Shown here piece after piece: positions 23,561 through 31,990 of a stretch of 64,000 nt of DNA. The position numbers and the translations under genes were made by a program. Under the pieces are notes generated by a model. That model saw only the letters and a program-made list of their open reading frames with translations. It was not told where the DNA came from and did not search any database. The stretch's first letter is position 1. Every line of letters begins with the position of its first letter. Source of the stretch: DATFQE01 sp963739085 (lineage in GTDB: Bacteria; Actinomycetota; Thermoleophilia; Gaiellales; Gaiellaceae); the NCBI GenBank assembly GCA_963739085.1, contig CAVTZA010000004.1:1-64000 (forward strand), read 5' to 3'.

Positions 23561-25971
23561 ATCAGGTCAAGCTTCGACTCCGACTCGAAGACGGGAACCC
23601 CGGCGAGTAGCAACTCGCGTGTGCGTTCAAATCGTCCCGCCTGTAGCTCGACCCCGGCAAGCACACGCTGCGAGCGGGCGAATCCAACCGGACTGCCTTT
23701 TCCCTGCCAGAGCGCTAGTGCCTCCTCGGCCAGGCTTCTTGCCGTAATCGGGTCGTCGCGTTCCAGCGCGATCAGAGCGACGTTTTGCAGCACCGCGGCA
23801 AGCACACGATCGTCCCCGGCCTTACGAGCAAACCCAAGAGCCGCACGGCTCTGACGCTCGGCTGACTCGATGTCTCCTCCCAGGCGGCTCAGCTGACTTG
23901 CCCCATGGAAACCGCGGGCTCCGTCAAGCGGCGGAGGCTTCCCGCCGCCTTCCTCGAGCCGTCGCACCCAGACAAGACCCTCGCGCAGCGTCGCGTGCGT
24001 CCCGAAGTAGAACTGAAGTGCGTAGAGGATCCGGTGTGCTAGTTCGGGCCGGCCATGCCGAAGCGACCACTCAAAGGCGGAGCGGAAGTTCTCGAGCTCG
24101 GTCGTCACTGCCGCATTGACCCAAGGCTCCCCCGTCCTCAGCTCCGCTGTCAGGTCAAACGCCGTCGCGCTGAACCTCTCGGCGTGCCGTTCCCTAAGGG
24201 AGCTAGCGTCCCCGGCGGCCTCGAGTTGCTCGAGCGCAAACTCACGCACCGTCTCAGGCATCGAGAAGCGTGCAGCACCAGCCTCGTCGACAAGCAGGCT
24301 CTTGTCGAGGAGTGCGCCGATCAGATCGATGTCGGCCGCGCAGATCGCCTCGGCTGCCTCAAGGGTGAAGCCGCCTTCGAAGACTGCTATGCGTGCAAAC
24401 AGCTGCTGCTCGCCCGGATCAAGCAGAGCATGACTCCACTCGAGCGTGGCACGGAGAGTCCGCTGGCGCTCGGGCAGGTCGCGAGCCCCGCCGGTCAGCA
24501 GCGCTAGGCGCTGGTGATGCTGGAGTCGCTCGAGCAACGCCTGAGCGGGCAGAATTCTCACCCGGGCTGCCGCGAGCTCGATCGCGAGTGGGAGCCGGTC
24601 GAGGTGACGGCAGATGTCGTCGACTCCTCCATCTGCCATGAAGTCGGGCCGTATCGCCTTCGCCCGCCGTCGAAACAGCTCCGCCGCGTCTTTTTCGGTA
24701 AGCGGCCCGAGCGGGTACTCGTGCTCAGCGGACAGATGCAGCGGCGCCCGACTTGTTGCCAGCAGAGTCAGGCGCGGACAGCACGCGAGCAGCTCGGCAA
24801 GCGCCGGACTGACATCGAGCACTTGCTCAAGGTTGTCGAGCACGAGCAGCAGCCTGCGTTCCGCAACTGCGGCTTTGACTTGATCGAGAAGCGACTTTCG
24901 GCCGCCACCCCGAAGTTCGAGTACTCGTGCGATCGCCGCCAGGACGTTCTCCGGTTCGGTGAGTGGTGCAAGCGTGCAGAGGAAGACGCCGTCGCGGAAG
25001 CGGAGCAGCTCGCGTTTGGCCAGCTCGAGCGCAAGCCGCGTCTTGCCGGAGCCCCCGGCGCCGGTAATCGTCAGCAGGCGCATGTCCTCCTGCGCCAGCA
25101 GTTCACCCGCCTCGTCGAGCTCGCGCTCTCTGCCAACGAGCGGCGTCGGCGGTGCCGGGAGGTTTGTCGGCGGCCTCGCCACCGCAGCGGGCGCGGTGAG
25201 CGTCTCGTCCTGGCGGAGAATCGCCGCCTGCAGCTCACGAAGTTCGAGAGTGGGTTCGATGCCCAGCTCATTCACCATGGCGCTGCGTGCCTCCTGATAT
25301 GCATCGAGCGCCTCGGCCTGCCTGCCGGCGCGGTAGAAGGCGAGCATTAGAAGAGCACGGAGACGCTCGCGCAGCGGATGCTCCGCGACTAGAGCTTCGA
25401 GCTCGCCGACGAGTTCGGCGTGGAGCCCGAGCTCTAGCTCGGCTTCGATCCGTTCCTCGAGTGTCAGCAGGCGCGATTCAGCGAGTCGTTCGCTCTCGAG
25501 CTGCGCCCAAGTTTCGTAGGCAAACTCTGCCAGCGCGGGACCGCGCCAGAGCGCAAGCGCCGAACGGAGCAGCTCCACCGCCTGCGTGGGACGACTCGCA
25601 GCGAGCTCCGCGTGTCCCTTCGCCGCGAGCGTCTCGAAGCGGTTGCGGTCGAGCTCGCCTTCGGCGACCTGCAGCACGTATCCGGCAGGGGTCGTCACGA
25701 GCACCTCGCCGGCGGCGCGCCTCTTCCGGCCGGGCTCGAGCAGGCGCCGGAGCTGGGTGATGTAGCCCTGCAGCGCCGTCTTCGCCGTGATCGGCGGATC
25801 CTCGCCCCACAGCGCGTCGACCAGGCGGTCGGATGAGACTGGCTCGTTCGCGTGCATGAGCAGGAGCGCAAGCGCGGCGCGTCGCTTGGCGCCGCCGAGC
25901 GGCAGCAGCTCGCCGCGCGCCCAAACCTCAAGTGGGCCGAGGAGCCGGAAGTCCAGCTTCTCCGCTCGCAT
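23362..25971 (-). CDS. SARP/AfsR-type transcriptional activator with ATPase and TPR-like region
   Basis: An 869-residue regulator with three parts: an OmpR-like winged helix (RLLGPLEVWARGELLPLGG) and a bacterial transcriptional-activation domain (residues 1-250), an NB-ARC/AAA-type ATPase with Walker A TGAGGSGKTRLAL near residue 303 and Walker B LLLVLDNLEQVL, and a C-terminal region of TPR-like helices (LARSLAEEALALWQGKG). Such proteins activate secondary-metabolite or stress genes. No biosynthetic cluster adjoins it. The last 14 residues (TGSFHRSRAGMSCS) and part of the preceding helix are antisense to the phosphatase gene, so its native 3' end may be missing. Base use looks slightly less GC-biased than neighbours, which may hint at transfer. 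Confidence 0.85.
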   Translation of the reverse strand: MRAEKLDFRLLGPLEVWARGELLPLGGAKRRAALALLLMHANEPVSSDRLVDALWGEDPPITAKTALQGYITQLRRLLEPGRKRRAAGEVLVTTPAGYVLQVAEGELDRNRFETLAAKGHAELAASRPTQAVELLRSALALWRGPALAEFAYETWAQLESERLAESRLLTLEERIEAELELGLHAELVGELEALVAEHPLRERLRALLMLAFYRAGRQAEALDAYQEARSAMVNELGIEPTLELRELQAAILRQDETLTAPAAVARPPTNLPAPPTPLVGRERELDEAGELLAQEDMRLLTITGAGGSGKTRLALELAKRELLRFRDGVFLCTLAPLTEPENVLAAIARVLELRGGGRKSLLDQVKAAVAERRLLLVLDNLEQVLDVSPALAELLACCPRLTLLATSRAPLHLSAEHEYPLGPLTEKDAAELFRRRAKAIRPDFMADGGVDDICRHLDRLPLAIELAAARVRILPAQALLERLQHHQRLALLTGGARDLPERQRTLRATLEWSHALLDPGEQQLFARIAVFEGGFTLEAAEAICAADIDLIGALLDKSLLVDEAGAARFSMPETVREFALEQLEAAGDASSLRERHAERFSATAFDLTAELRTGEPWVNAAVTTELENFRSAFEWSLRHGRPELAHRILYALQFYFGTHATLREGLVWVRRLEEGGGKPPPLDGARGFHGASQLSRLGGDIESAERQSRAALGFARKAGDDRVLAAVLQNVALIALERDDPITARSLAEEALALWQGKGSPVGFARSQRVLAGVELQAGRFERTRELLLAGVPVFESESKLDLIQALTLLGAVLSREGRRADARVHLQHAAQLCAEIEGGGDDLSDILIELAPFDTGSFHRSRAGMSCS

Positions 25972-26197
25972 CGCCGTCGAGGCCTGTGACGCTAACAGAG
26001 TCGGCGCCGGGCTGAGAAGACACGTTCCGCACGCGATGCGCGTGCTCTCGGCAGACCTCTATCGCCACATAGTCGGCCCGTGCGGTGTCACAAACTCCAG
26101 GTGGAAGCCTCGTCTCCATCGTTACTCGCGGTTTAGTCGCCGTTTAGTCGCTGGCCTGACGCTGCGGATCAATTGGAACTCGGAAAGGAGGCACGAA

Positions 26198-26758
26198 ATG
26201 CTTACCAAGTTCAAGCCGCTCCTGGTCGTCGTGATCGCGCTCGCCGCCGCTGGAACCACGACCTCCCCAGCGTCCGCGTCGCCCGGTTGGGCGCAGGGTC
26301 AATTGGTCTGGTGCCACAACGGTCTGACGGATTGGCGGATCAACGTCAATTCGCCGACCATGTATGCGGTTCCGCTTCCCCGCGTGCGCCCTGACGGGAC
26401 CGTGATCTTCGGCCCCACGCACTACCAGTGGGTCTCCTATCGCGCGATGCTCTACCGCTGGGACGGCAACCGCTGGGTTTACCAGCTAAGTGAGCCGCGG
26501 ATGAAGACGCTGGTCACCGACGAGCCGCACTACGTGCACCCCTATTGGATCAATATGGAGACCGGCCAGGTTGTCTACGGAAACGGTGACACGGGGTTCT
26601 GGATCTTTAGGGGTGGGCACTATCGCGTCGATCTCGACATCCGCTGGCACGCCGACGAGTACGTCGGGGACAGCTGGGCACTCCTGGCTCCGGCCGGCTA
26701 CCTCTGGCGCTCGGACGACAATTTCCGAGCCCGCGCTAGGACACATTGCACGTTCTGA
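26198..26758 (+). CDS. Secreted protein of unknown function
   Basis: A 186-residue protein starting with a clear Sec signal peptide (KFKPLLVVVIALAAAG, then SPASASPG as the likely cleavage zone). The mature part is rich in aromatic residues and Tyr/Trp (YRWDGNRWVYQLSEP, YWINMETGQVVYGNGD), with two cysteines that might form a disulfide (LVWCHNG and THCTF). I recognise no family. ATG at 26198 has an excellent ribosome site (AAAGGAGG). It is a single gene, divergent from the SARP regulator by about 220 bases, so that regulator could control it. Confidence 0.75.
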   Translation: MLTKFKPLLVVVIALAAAGTTTSPASASPGWAQGQLVWCHNGLTDWRINVNSPTMYAVPLPRVRPDGTVIFGPTHYQWVSYRAMLYRWDGNRWVYQLSEPRMKTLVTDEPHYVHPYWINMETGQVVYGNGDTGFWIFRGGHYRVDLDIRWHADEYVGDSWALLAPAGYLWRSDDNFRARARTHCTF

Positions 26759-27162
26759 GCAGGCAGTAGGCGCGAGGCGTCTGCGACATCGAAGCTGCGC
26801 CGGTAGTGATTCGCGTGAGACCACTGCCGGCGCGGCGTCCCGCTTCGCTCAGTAGCCGAAGCCGCTCTCACTGGGGCGACTCCCGGAGCTGGGACTCGCG
26901 TCGCGACGAACAAGAGCGCCTGACGACGATCGTCGGCCTGACGCCGGTGAGCGGCTTGCTCGCGCGCCGTACGCGGAGCGTCGCCATCCAGGGCTTGCCT
27001 TGTGGAGCGCGCTCGGCCGGTCGACGACCGACACCGTGGGCGCCGGTACGGCTGCCGCGAGGCCGCGACGAGGGCGAACGCGAGCAGGACGGAGCCAAGC
27101 GGCGTCACGCACTCACCTACACCTCTTCGCCGACGGCGGTTCCGGTGTGCGACGCTGCACCG
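26759..27162. other. 404-base gap without a convincing gene
   Basis: Between the secreted protein and the amidase. Open frames exist on both strands but consist of Arg/Ser/Pro-rich translation without domains. I see no clear terminator hairpin with a T tract. The segment may hold decayed sequence or a repeat family not otherwise represented in this window. Confidence 0.4.
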
Positions 27163-28539
27163 GTGACGCTCGCCTTCCTGCCCGCGCTCGAGCAGGCGCG
27201 GCTCGTTCGAGCAGGCGAGGTCTCGTCCCGCGAGCTCGTCGAGCTCTACCTCGAACGGATCGAGCGCCTCGATCCTGAGCTCAACGCCTACGTGACGGTC
27301 GTCGCCGACGAGGCGCTGGCCGCGGCGGAGTCGCCCGCGGACGGCGCTTTCCGCGGCGTTCCGCTGCCGATCAAGGATCTGGTCGAGACGGCCGGGATCC
27401 GCACGACGTTCTCCTCCAGGGCCTTCGCGGACTACATCCCCGAGCAGGACATGGAGGTCGTCCGTCGTCTGCGGGCGGCGGGCTTCGTCGTGATCGGCAA
27501 GACGAACACGCCGGAGTTCGGCACGACCGCGGTCACCGAGTCCGACCTCAACGGCATCTGCCGGAACCCGTGGCATCGGGGGCACACCCCCGGCGGCTCG
27601 AGCGGCGGCGCTGCGGCGGCGGTCGCTGCCGGCCTCGCACCGATCGCGCAGGCCTCGGACGGCGGCGGCTCGATCCGCATCCCGGCCTCGTGCTGTGGCC
27701 TCTTCGGCCTCAAGCCGACGAGAGGCCGCGTCTCGCCGGCGCCGCGCGGCGACACGTACGGCCTGAGCACGCCGGGCCCGCTCGCGCGCACGGTCGCCGA
27801 CGCCGCCGCGTTCCTCGACGCGATCGCCGGCGCCCTGCCGGGAGACCCGTACATCGCGCCGCCGCCCGAGCGTCCGTTCCTCGACGAGGTCGGAGCCGAT
27901 CCCGGCCGCCTGCGCATCGGGCTCGCGCTCGATCCGCCCCATCCGGTGCCGGTCGACGAGCGCTGCGCGAACGCGGCCCGCGAGGCCGCCGAGCTGCTGG
28001 AGGAGCTCGGTCACGAGGTCGAGCCGGCCGTGCTGCCGCAGCCCGAGGAAGCGCTCCGGCTGTTCGCGGCCGTGTGGGCGACGATCCCTGCGCTCTACCC
28101 CGTCGAGGATCCGTCCCTGCTCGAGCCGCTCAACGCGGCCTTCTTCGAGCAGGCGATGAGGCTTCCCAGCGCCGACTACGTCCGCGCCTTCGCCGGGCTG
28201 CAGCTGACCGGCCGTGCGCTCGCGGTCGCATGCGCTCCGTACGACGTCGTGCTCACGCCCACCCTGGCCCAGCCGCCGGTCGCGGTCGGCTGGGTGCGTG
28301 AGCCCGAGAACCCGTGGGAGCAGTACGCGCGCGCGGGCGCGTTCACGCCGTTCACGCCGCCGGTCAACGTTGCCGGGCTCCCTGCCGCCTCGGTTCCCTT
28401 CTCGTGGACGGACGACGGCCTGCCGATCGGGGTCCACCTGATCGGTCGGGCCGCGGACGAGGCGACGCTGATCCGGCTCTCCTCGCAGCTGGAGGCGGCG
28501 AGGCCGTGGATCGACCGCCGCCCGCCGGGCGTCGATTAG
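27163..28539 (+). CDS. Amidase-signature enzyme (AtzF/GatA-like hydrolase)
   Basis: A 458-residue amidase-signature hydrolase. The Ser-cisSer-Lys triad is complete: Lys in PIKDLVETAG near residue 72, Ser in GGSSGGAAAAVAAG near 145, and the nucleophile Ser in SDGGGSIRIPAS near 170. Such enzymes cleave amides, but the substrate cannot be read from sequence, and there are no gatB/gatC genes nearby, so this is not the tRNA amidotransferase. I took the GTG before TLAFLPALEQA; earlier in-frame GTGs exist. The stop codon TAG lies at the first bases of a hairpin repeat. Confidence 0.9.
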   Translation: MTLAFLPALEQARLVRAGEVSSRELVELYLERIERLDPELNAYVTVVADEALAAAESPADGAFRGVPLPIKDLVETAGIRTTFSSRAFADYIPEQDMEVVRRLRAAGFVVIGKTNTPEFGTTAVTESDLNGICRNPWHRGHTPGGSSGGAAAAVAAGLAPIAQASDGGGSIRIPASCCGLFGLKPTRGRVSPAPRGDTYGLSTPGPLARTVADAAAFLDAIAGALPGDPYIAPPPERPFLDEVGADPGRLRIGLALDPPHPVPVDERCANAAREAAELLEELGHEVEPAVLPQPEEALRLFAAVWATIPALYPVEDPSLLEPLNAAFFEQAMRLPSADYVRAFAGLQLTGRALAVACAPYDVVLTPTLAQPPVAVGWVREPENPWEQYARAGAFTPFTPPVNVAGLPAASVPFSWTDDGLPIGVHLIGRAADEATLIRLSSQLEAARPWIDRRPPGVD

Positions 28540-28587
28540 GAGGGTCTGGCGGAATGTCGCACAGCCGTTATTGCGCCAAGCCCTCCT
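28538..28587. repeat. Hairpin repeat, family 2 (copy 1)
   Basis: Imperfect inverted repeat: the left arm aggagggtctggcggaat (28538-28555) pairs with attgcgccaagccctcct (28570-28587) with few mismatches. The same arm recurs at 47557 and 48966. Here it lies between the amidase stop and the ATG of the next gene, and may serve as a terminator, but there is no T tract. Confidence 0.75.
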
Positions 28588-28588
28588 G

Positions 28589-29500
28589 ATGCTCGTCCTG
28601 TCGCAGGACGACGTTCGCCGGCTGCTCGACGTCGACGAGCTGATCGACGCCCTCGCCGACGCGCTCGCCGAGGTGAGCGCCGGAGCCGCATCCGTGCCGC
28701 CGCGGGTGGCGGCCTTCGTGCCCGAGCGCGGGTTTCTCGCGGCGATGCCCGGCTACGCGGCCGGCGTCCTCGAGACGAAGCTCGTGTCGGTCTTCCCCGA
28801 CCACGACCCGAGCCACCAGGCGTTGATCGCGCTCTTCGACGCCGCCACCGGGACGCCGATCGCGGTCTTGGACGGCACGCACATCACCGCCGTCCGCACG
28901 GGCGCGACGTCCGCGCTCTCCGCCCGGCTGCTCGCGCGCGAGGACGCGCGTGTGCTCGCCGTCCTCGGCACCGGTGTCCAGGCGCGCTCCCACCTCGACG
29001 CGGTCACGCGGGTGCGCGACTTCGACGAGGTCCGCGTGGCCGGGCGCTCGCAGCAGCGCGCCGAGGCACTCGGCGAGAGCGTCACCGACTCGTTCGAGGC
29101 TGCTGTGCGAGGCGCCGACGTGGTGTGCGCCTGCACGGACGCCTCGTCCCCGATCCTGCGACGGGAGTGGCTCGCTCCGGGCGCGCACGTCACGTCGGTC
29201 GGCGCCTCGAAGGACGGGCCCGAGCTCGACGACGCCACGGTGCGTGCCGGCGTGCTCGCGGTCGAGTCGCGCGTCGCCTTCGAGCCGTATCCAGCCGGAG
29301 CCCACGAGCTGCAGGGCCTCGATCCGGCGACCGCGGTCGAGCTCGGCGAGCTGGTCGCGGGGACCCGGCCCGGGCGGACGTCCGAGGACGAGCTCACCGT
29401 CTACAAGTCGATGGGGCACGCGGCCGAGGACGCTGCCGCGGCCCGGCTCGTGTACGAACGCGCGCTGCGCGAGGGAGCCGGCACCGAGGTCGACCTCTAG
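28589..29500 (+). CDS. Ornithine cyclodeaminase / mu-crystallin family protein
   Basis: An NAD(P)-binding enzyme of 303 residues. DDVRRLLDVDELIDALADAL is the typical N-terminus, followed by LETKLVSVFPDH, the substrate and cofactor motif GTHITAVRTGATSALSARLLA and the Rossmann loop VLGTGVQARSHL. Family members include ornithine cyclodeaminase, alanine dehydrogenase and imine reductases, and the sequence alone does not separate them. ATG at 28589 starts one base after the hairpin repeat; upstream in-frame ATG at 28571 lies within that repeat and is less likely. Nothing nearby identifies a pathway. Confidence 0.9.
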   Translation: MLVLSQDDVRRLLDVDELIDALADALAEVSAGAASVPPRVAAFVPERGFLAAMPGYAAGVLETKLVSVFPDHDPSHQALIALFDAATGTPIAVLDGTHITAVRTGATSALSARLLAREDARVLAVLGTGVQARSHLDAVTRVRDFDEVRVAGRSQQRAEALGESVTDSFEAAVRGADVVCACTDASSPILRREWLAPGAHVTSVGASKDGPELDDATVRAGVLAVESRVAFEPYPAGAHELQGLDPATAVELGELVAGTRPGRTSEDELTVYKSMGHAAEDAAAARLVYERALREGAGTEVDL

Positions 29501-29593
29501 GCCGACGGCCTTCAGCGCCCGGGACGTGAATGGCGGGGAACGCGACGATCGCGGCGGCCGTGTCCAGAGCGCGGCCGTGCTTACCATGGCCTC

Positions 29594-30505
29594 GTGAAGC
29601 TCCTGCTCGCCGGCGCCCTTGTCTCCCTGCTGGCCGGGGGGACGCAGCAGGCTGGATGGGTTCGCGGGCCGGCTGCGCCGGACGCACGCTCCGAGGTGGC
29701 GGCCGCCGTCGTCAACGGTGAGATCGTCGTCGTGGGCGGCTTCCGCCAGGCCGGCGCCAACTCGGCCCGGGTCGACGCGTATTCGCCTGCTCGCAGGCGG
29801 TGGCGACGGCTCCCGGATCTCCCGCTCACGGTCGACCACTCGAGCGCCGCGGGCTACCGCGGAAAGCTCTACGTCGCCGGCGGCTACCGCTCCGACCGGG
29901 CACCTTCGCGCGAGGCGTTCGTGTTCGACGGGCACGCGTGGCGACGGCTGCCGCCGATGCCGTTCCCCCGGGCCGCTCCGGGCGCCGCGTTCTCGCGCGG
30001 GAAGCTGTACGTGATGGGCGGCGTCGGCCCGAACGGCCTCGCGAAGGCGGCGCTCGAGTTCGACCCGGCGAAACGCCGCTGGCGGACTATCCCGGGGCCC
30101 ACGCCCCGCGAGCATCTCGGCGTCACGGCCGCGCGCGGACGCGTCTTCGTGGTCGCCGGCCGCACGGCGGGCTTCGACACGAACCTCGCCCTCGTCGAGG
30201 CGTATTCGCCCTCGACCGGGCGCTGGTCGCGCCTGCCCTCGGTGCCCGACACCCGCGGCGGCACCGGAGCGGCTTCCACCGGCCGCTATGTCGTCTCGAT
30301 CGGCGGTGAGGAGCAGGCCGGCGCGATCAAGGAGGTCTATGCGCTAGACCTGAACACGAACCGGTGGCGGCGGCTGCCGGACCTGCCGACCCCGCGCCAC
30401 GGCCTCGGAGTCGTGTACACGGGAGGCAGGGTGTACGCGGTGCTCGGCGGCCCAGTTCCGGGCCTCGCGGTCAGCTCCGCGAACGAGTCCTTGTCGTTGC
30501 GCTGA
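29594..30505 (+). CDS. Secreted Kelch-repeat beta-propeller protein
   Basis: A 303-residue protein with a short signal peptide (KLLLAGALVSLLAGG) and about six Kelch repeats, each with the GG doublet and a Trp spaced after it (VVVGGFRQAG, YVAGGYRSD, YVMGGVGPNG, FVVAGRTAGF, VSIGGEEQAG, YAVLGGPVPG, with W-R-R-L-P following). Kelch propellers bind proteins or sugars; a catalytic role is not indicated. GTG at 29594. The 3' end overlaps the convergent small gene by 35 bases. Confidence 0.85.
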   Translation: MKLLLAGALVSLLAGGTQQAGWVRGPAAPDARSEVAAAVVNGEIVVVGGFRQAGANSARVDAYSPARRRWRRLPDLPLTVDHSSAAGYRGKLYVAGGYRSDRAPSREAFVFDGHAWRRLPPMPFPRAAPGAAFSRGKLYVMGGVGPNGLAKAALEFDPAKRRWRTIPGPTPREHLGVTAARGRVFVVAGRTAGFDTNLALVEAYSPSTGRWSRLPSVPDTRGGTGAASTGRYVVSIGGEEQAGAIKEVYALDLNTNRWRRLPDLPTPRHGLGVVYTGGRVYAVLGGPVPGLAVSSANESLSLR

Positions 30506-30788
30506 GCGGAGCCAGCCCGGTCGCGACGAGCTTCCGACCGGCGAGCTCGTAGACGACGTCGACGGAGTCGTGCTTCCTGTACGTCCCGGCCAGGCCGAGG
30601 AAGATCGAGAGCCACCGGATCACGCCCAGCCGTCCCTCCTGCTCGAGCGGGCGGTTGAAGACGAGCTCGCGGCCCAGCACGTGGTAGTCCCGCCCGCGCT
30701 CCTGCGGGACCCCGTTCACGAACACCTCGAGCGGCGCGGCGACCGCGTCGGGAAGTGCGACGCGGGATGCCTCATTAGAGGAGGTCAC
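30471..30788 (-). CDS. Hypothetical small protein
   Basis: A 105-residue protein I do not recognise. Its body includes PLEVFVNGVPQERGRDYHVL and RELVFNRPLEQEGRLGVIRW, which read like a short beta-rich domain, then a hydrophobic piece (LSIFLGLAGTY) and VDVVYELAGRKLVATGLAPL. GTG at 30788 is the likely start; upstream, the frame runs into the dispersed repeat at 30817-30922, whose translation is repetitive and not part of the protein. The gene is convergent with the Kelch gene. Confidence 0.6.
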   Translation of the reverse strand: MTSSNEASRVALPDAVAAPLEVFVNGVPQERGRDYHVLGRELVFNRPLEQEGRLGVIRWLSIFLGLAGTYRKHDSVDVVYELAGRKLVATGLAPLSATTRTRSRS

Positions 30789-30816
30789 CTTGGAATGAGC
30801 TCCTGAGTCACCGGAA

Positions 30817-30922
30817 CGCGCTGAACGGCGCGATGCGCCGTCCTCAGTCGCGCCCATATCTGACGATATGAACGCTCCCTGCGTCCTAGCCTCGCGCCGC
30901 CCATCGCGCCCCGGTAACGAGG
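30817..30922 (-). repeat. Dispersed repeat, family 1 (copy 2, reverse orientation)
   Basis: Read on the minus strand it contains ggggcgcgatggg, then aggacgcagggagcg and gggcgcgactgaggacg, the same ordered blocks as at 34987-35100 and 48987-49070. It lies between the small gene and the oxidase operon. Non-coding as far as I can see. Confidence 0.75.
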
Positions 30923-30991
30923 ACTCACCCCAAGGCGACCTCCATGCGACGACCGTTCCAATGTCGACCCCGCTCCCGGCACCGTTATAGA

Positions 30992-31990
30992 GTGCCACCG
31001 GCTGTGCTCCGGAAGCCGCTCGCCGCCTTGATTCTCGCTGCTGCGGCGCTCGCCGTCGCGGCGCCCGCGCTCGCGGGGAACGGCGGCTTCGCGCCTGTCC
31101 CGCCCGAGTCGCCGAACGCGGAGGGGATCACGACCACCTACTGGGTGATCGTCGTGTTCACGGGGGCGATCTTCGTGCTCGTCGAGGGGGCGCTGATCTA
31201 CTTCATCGTCCGGTACCGCCGGCGCGGCCGGCCGATCGAGCTCGAAGGGCCTCAGATCCGCGGTCACAACCGCCTCGAGCTCGCGTGGACGGTGGCGCCG
31301 GTGGTGATCCTCGCGATCATCGGAGCCGTCGTCTTCTACGAGCTGCCCGGGATCCAGGACGTGCCGTCGGCGAGCGCCGCAGGCCCGAGGCTCGAGGTGC
31401 ATGTGGAAGGGCGCCAGTTCTACTGGAACTTCAGGTACCCGAACGGCGTGATCGCCGTCGACCGCCTCCGCGTGCCGGTCAACCGCGTGGTGCGGCTCGA
31501 GGTGACGGCCCCGACCTACGACGTGATCCACAGCTACTGGGTGCCCGCGCTCGGCGGCAAGATCGACGCGATCCCCGGGAAGGTGAACGAGACCTGGTTC
31601 CAGGCCGACAAGCCGGGGCTCTACCGCGGACAGTGCGCCGAGCTCTGCGGGATCCAGCACGCCGCCATGCTCAACTCGGTCGAGGTGCTGCCGCAGGACG
31701 AGTTCGACCGCTGGTTCGTTCAGCAGACGCGCGAGCAGCGGAACCCGCGCGGCGAGACCGCGCTCGGGCGCGCGACCTACCGCGAGGTCTGCGCGAAGTG
31801 CCACGGCTTCCGGCGTGAGGGCCTGATCGGCCCGCCGCTCACCGAGGCCACGGTCTCGAACACCGAGGCGCTGAAGCAGCTGCTGGCCGAGGGCCGGGGG
31901 GAAATGCCACCGGTCGGCAGGGACTGGAGCCCGGCCCAGGTCGACGCTCTGATCGCGCATCTGCAAGCGGGGAGCGAGAGTGGCGGCTAG
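30992..31990 (+). CDS. ctaC: Cytochrome c oxidase subunit II with fused cytochrome c domain (caa3 type)
   Basis: Subunit II accepts electrons from cytochrome c at the CuA site. In 332 residues one sees a signal or first membrane helix (LAALILAAAALAVAAPALA), two transmembrane helices (YWVIVVFTGAIFVLVEGAL and LAWTVAPVVILAIIGAVVF), the CuA domain (HSYWVPALGGKIDAIPG and CAELCGIQHAAM), then a fused cytochrome c domain with CAKCH and the distal Met in GEMPPVG. The fused haem c domain makes it caa3 type. I chose GTG at 30992. It overlaps subunit I by 11 bases. Confidence 0.95.
   Translation: MPPAVLRKPLAALILAAAALAVAAPALAGNGGFAPVPPESPNAEGITTTYWVIVVFTGAIFVLVEGALIYFIVRYRRRGRPIELEGPQIRGHNRLELAWTVAPVVILAIIGAVVFYELPGIQDVPSASAAGPRLEVHVEGRQFYWNFRYPNGVIAVDRLRVPVNRVVRLEVTAPTYDVIHSYWVPALGGKIDAIPGKVNETWFQADKPGLYRGQCAELCGIQHAAMLNSVEVLPQDEFDRWFVQQTREQRNPRGETALGRATYREVCAKCHGFRREGLIGPPLTEATVSNTEALKQLLAEGRGEMPPVGRDWSPAQVDALIAHLQAGSESGG

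Noticed and set aside
27163..28539. gatA (tRNA amidotransferase subunit A)
   Set aside because: The amidase signature is shared, but no gatB or gatC is nearby and the sequence can be any amidase; the same holds for 34978-36198.
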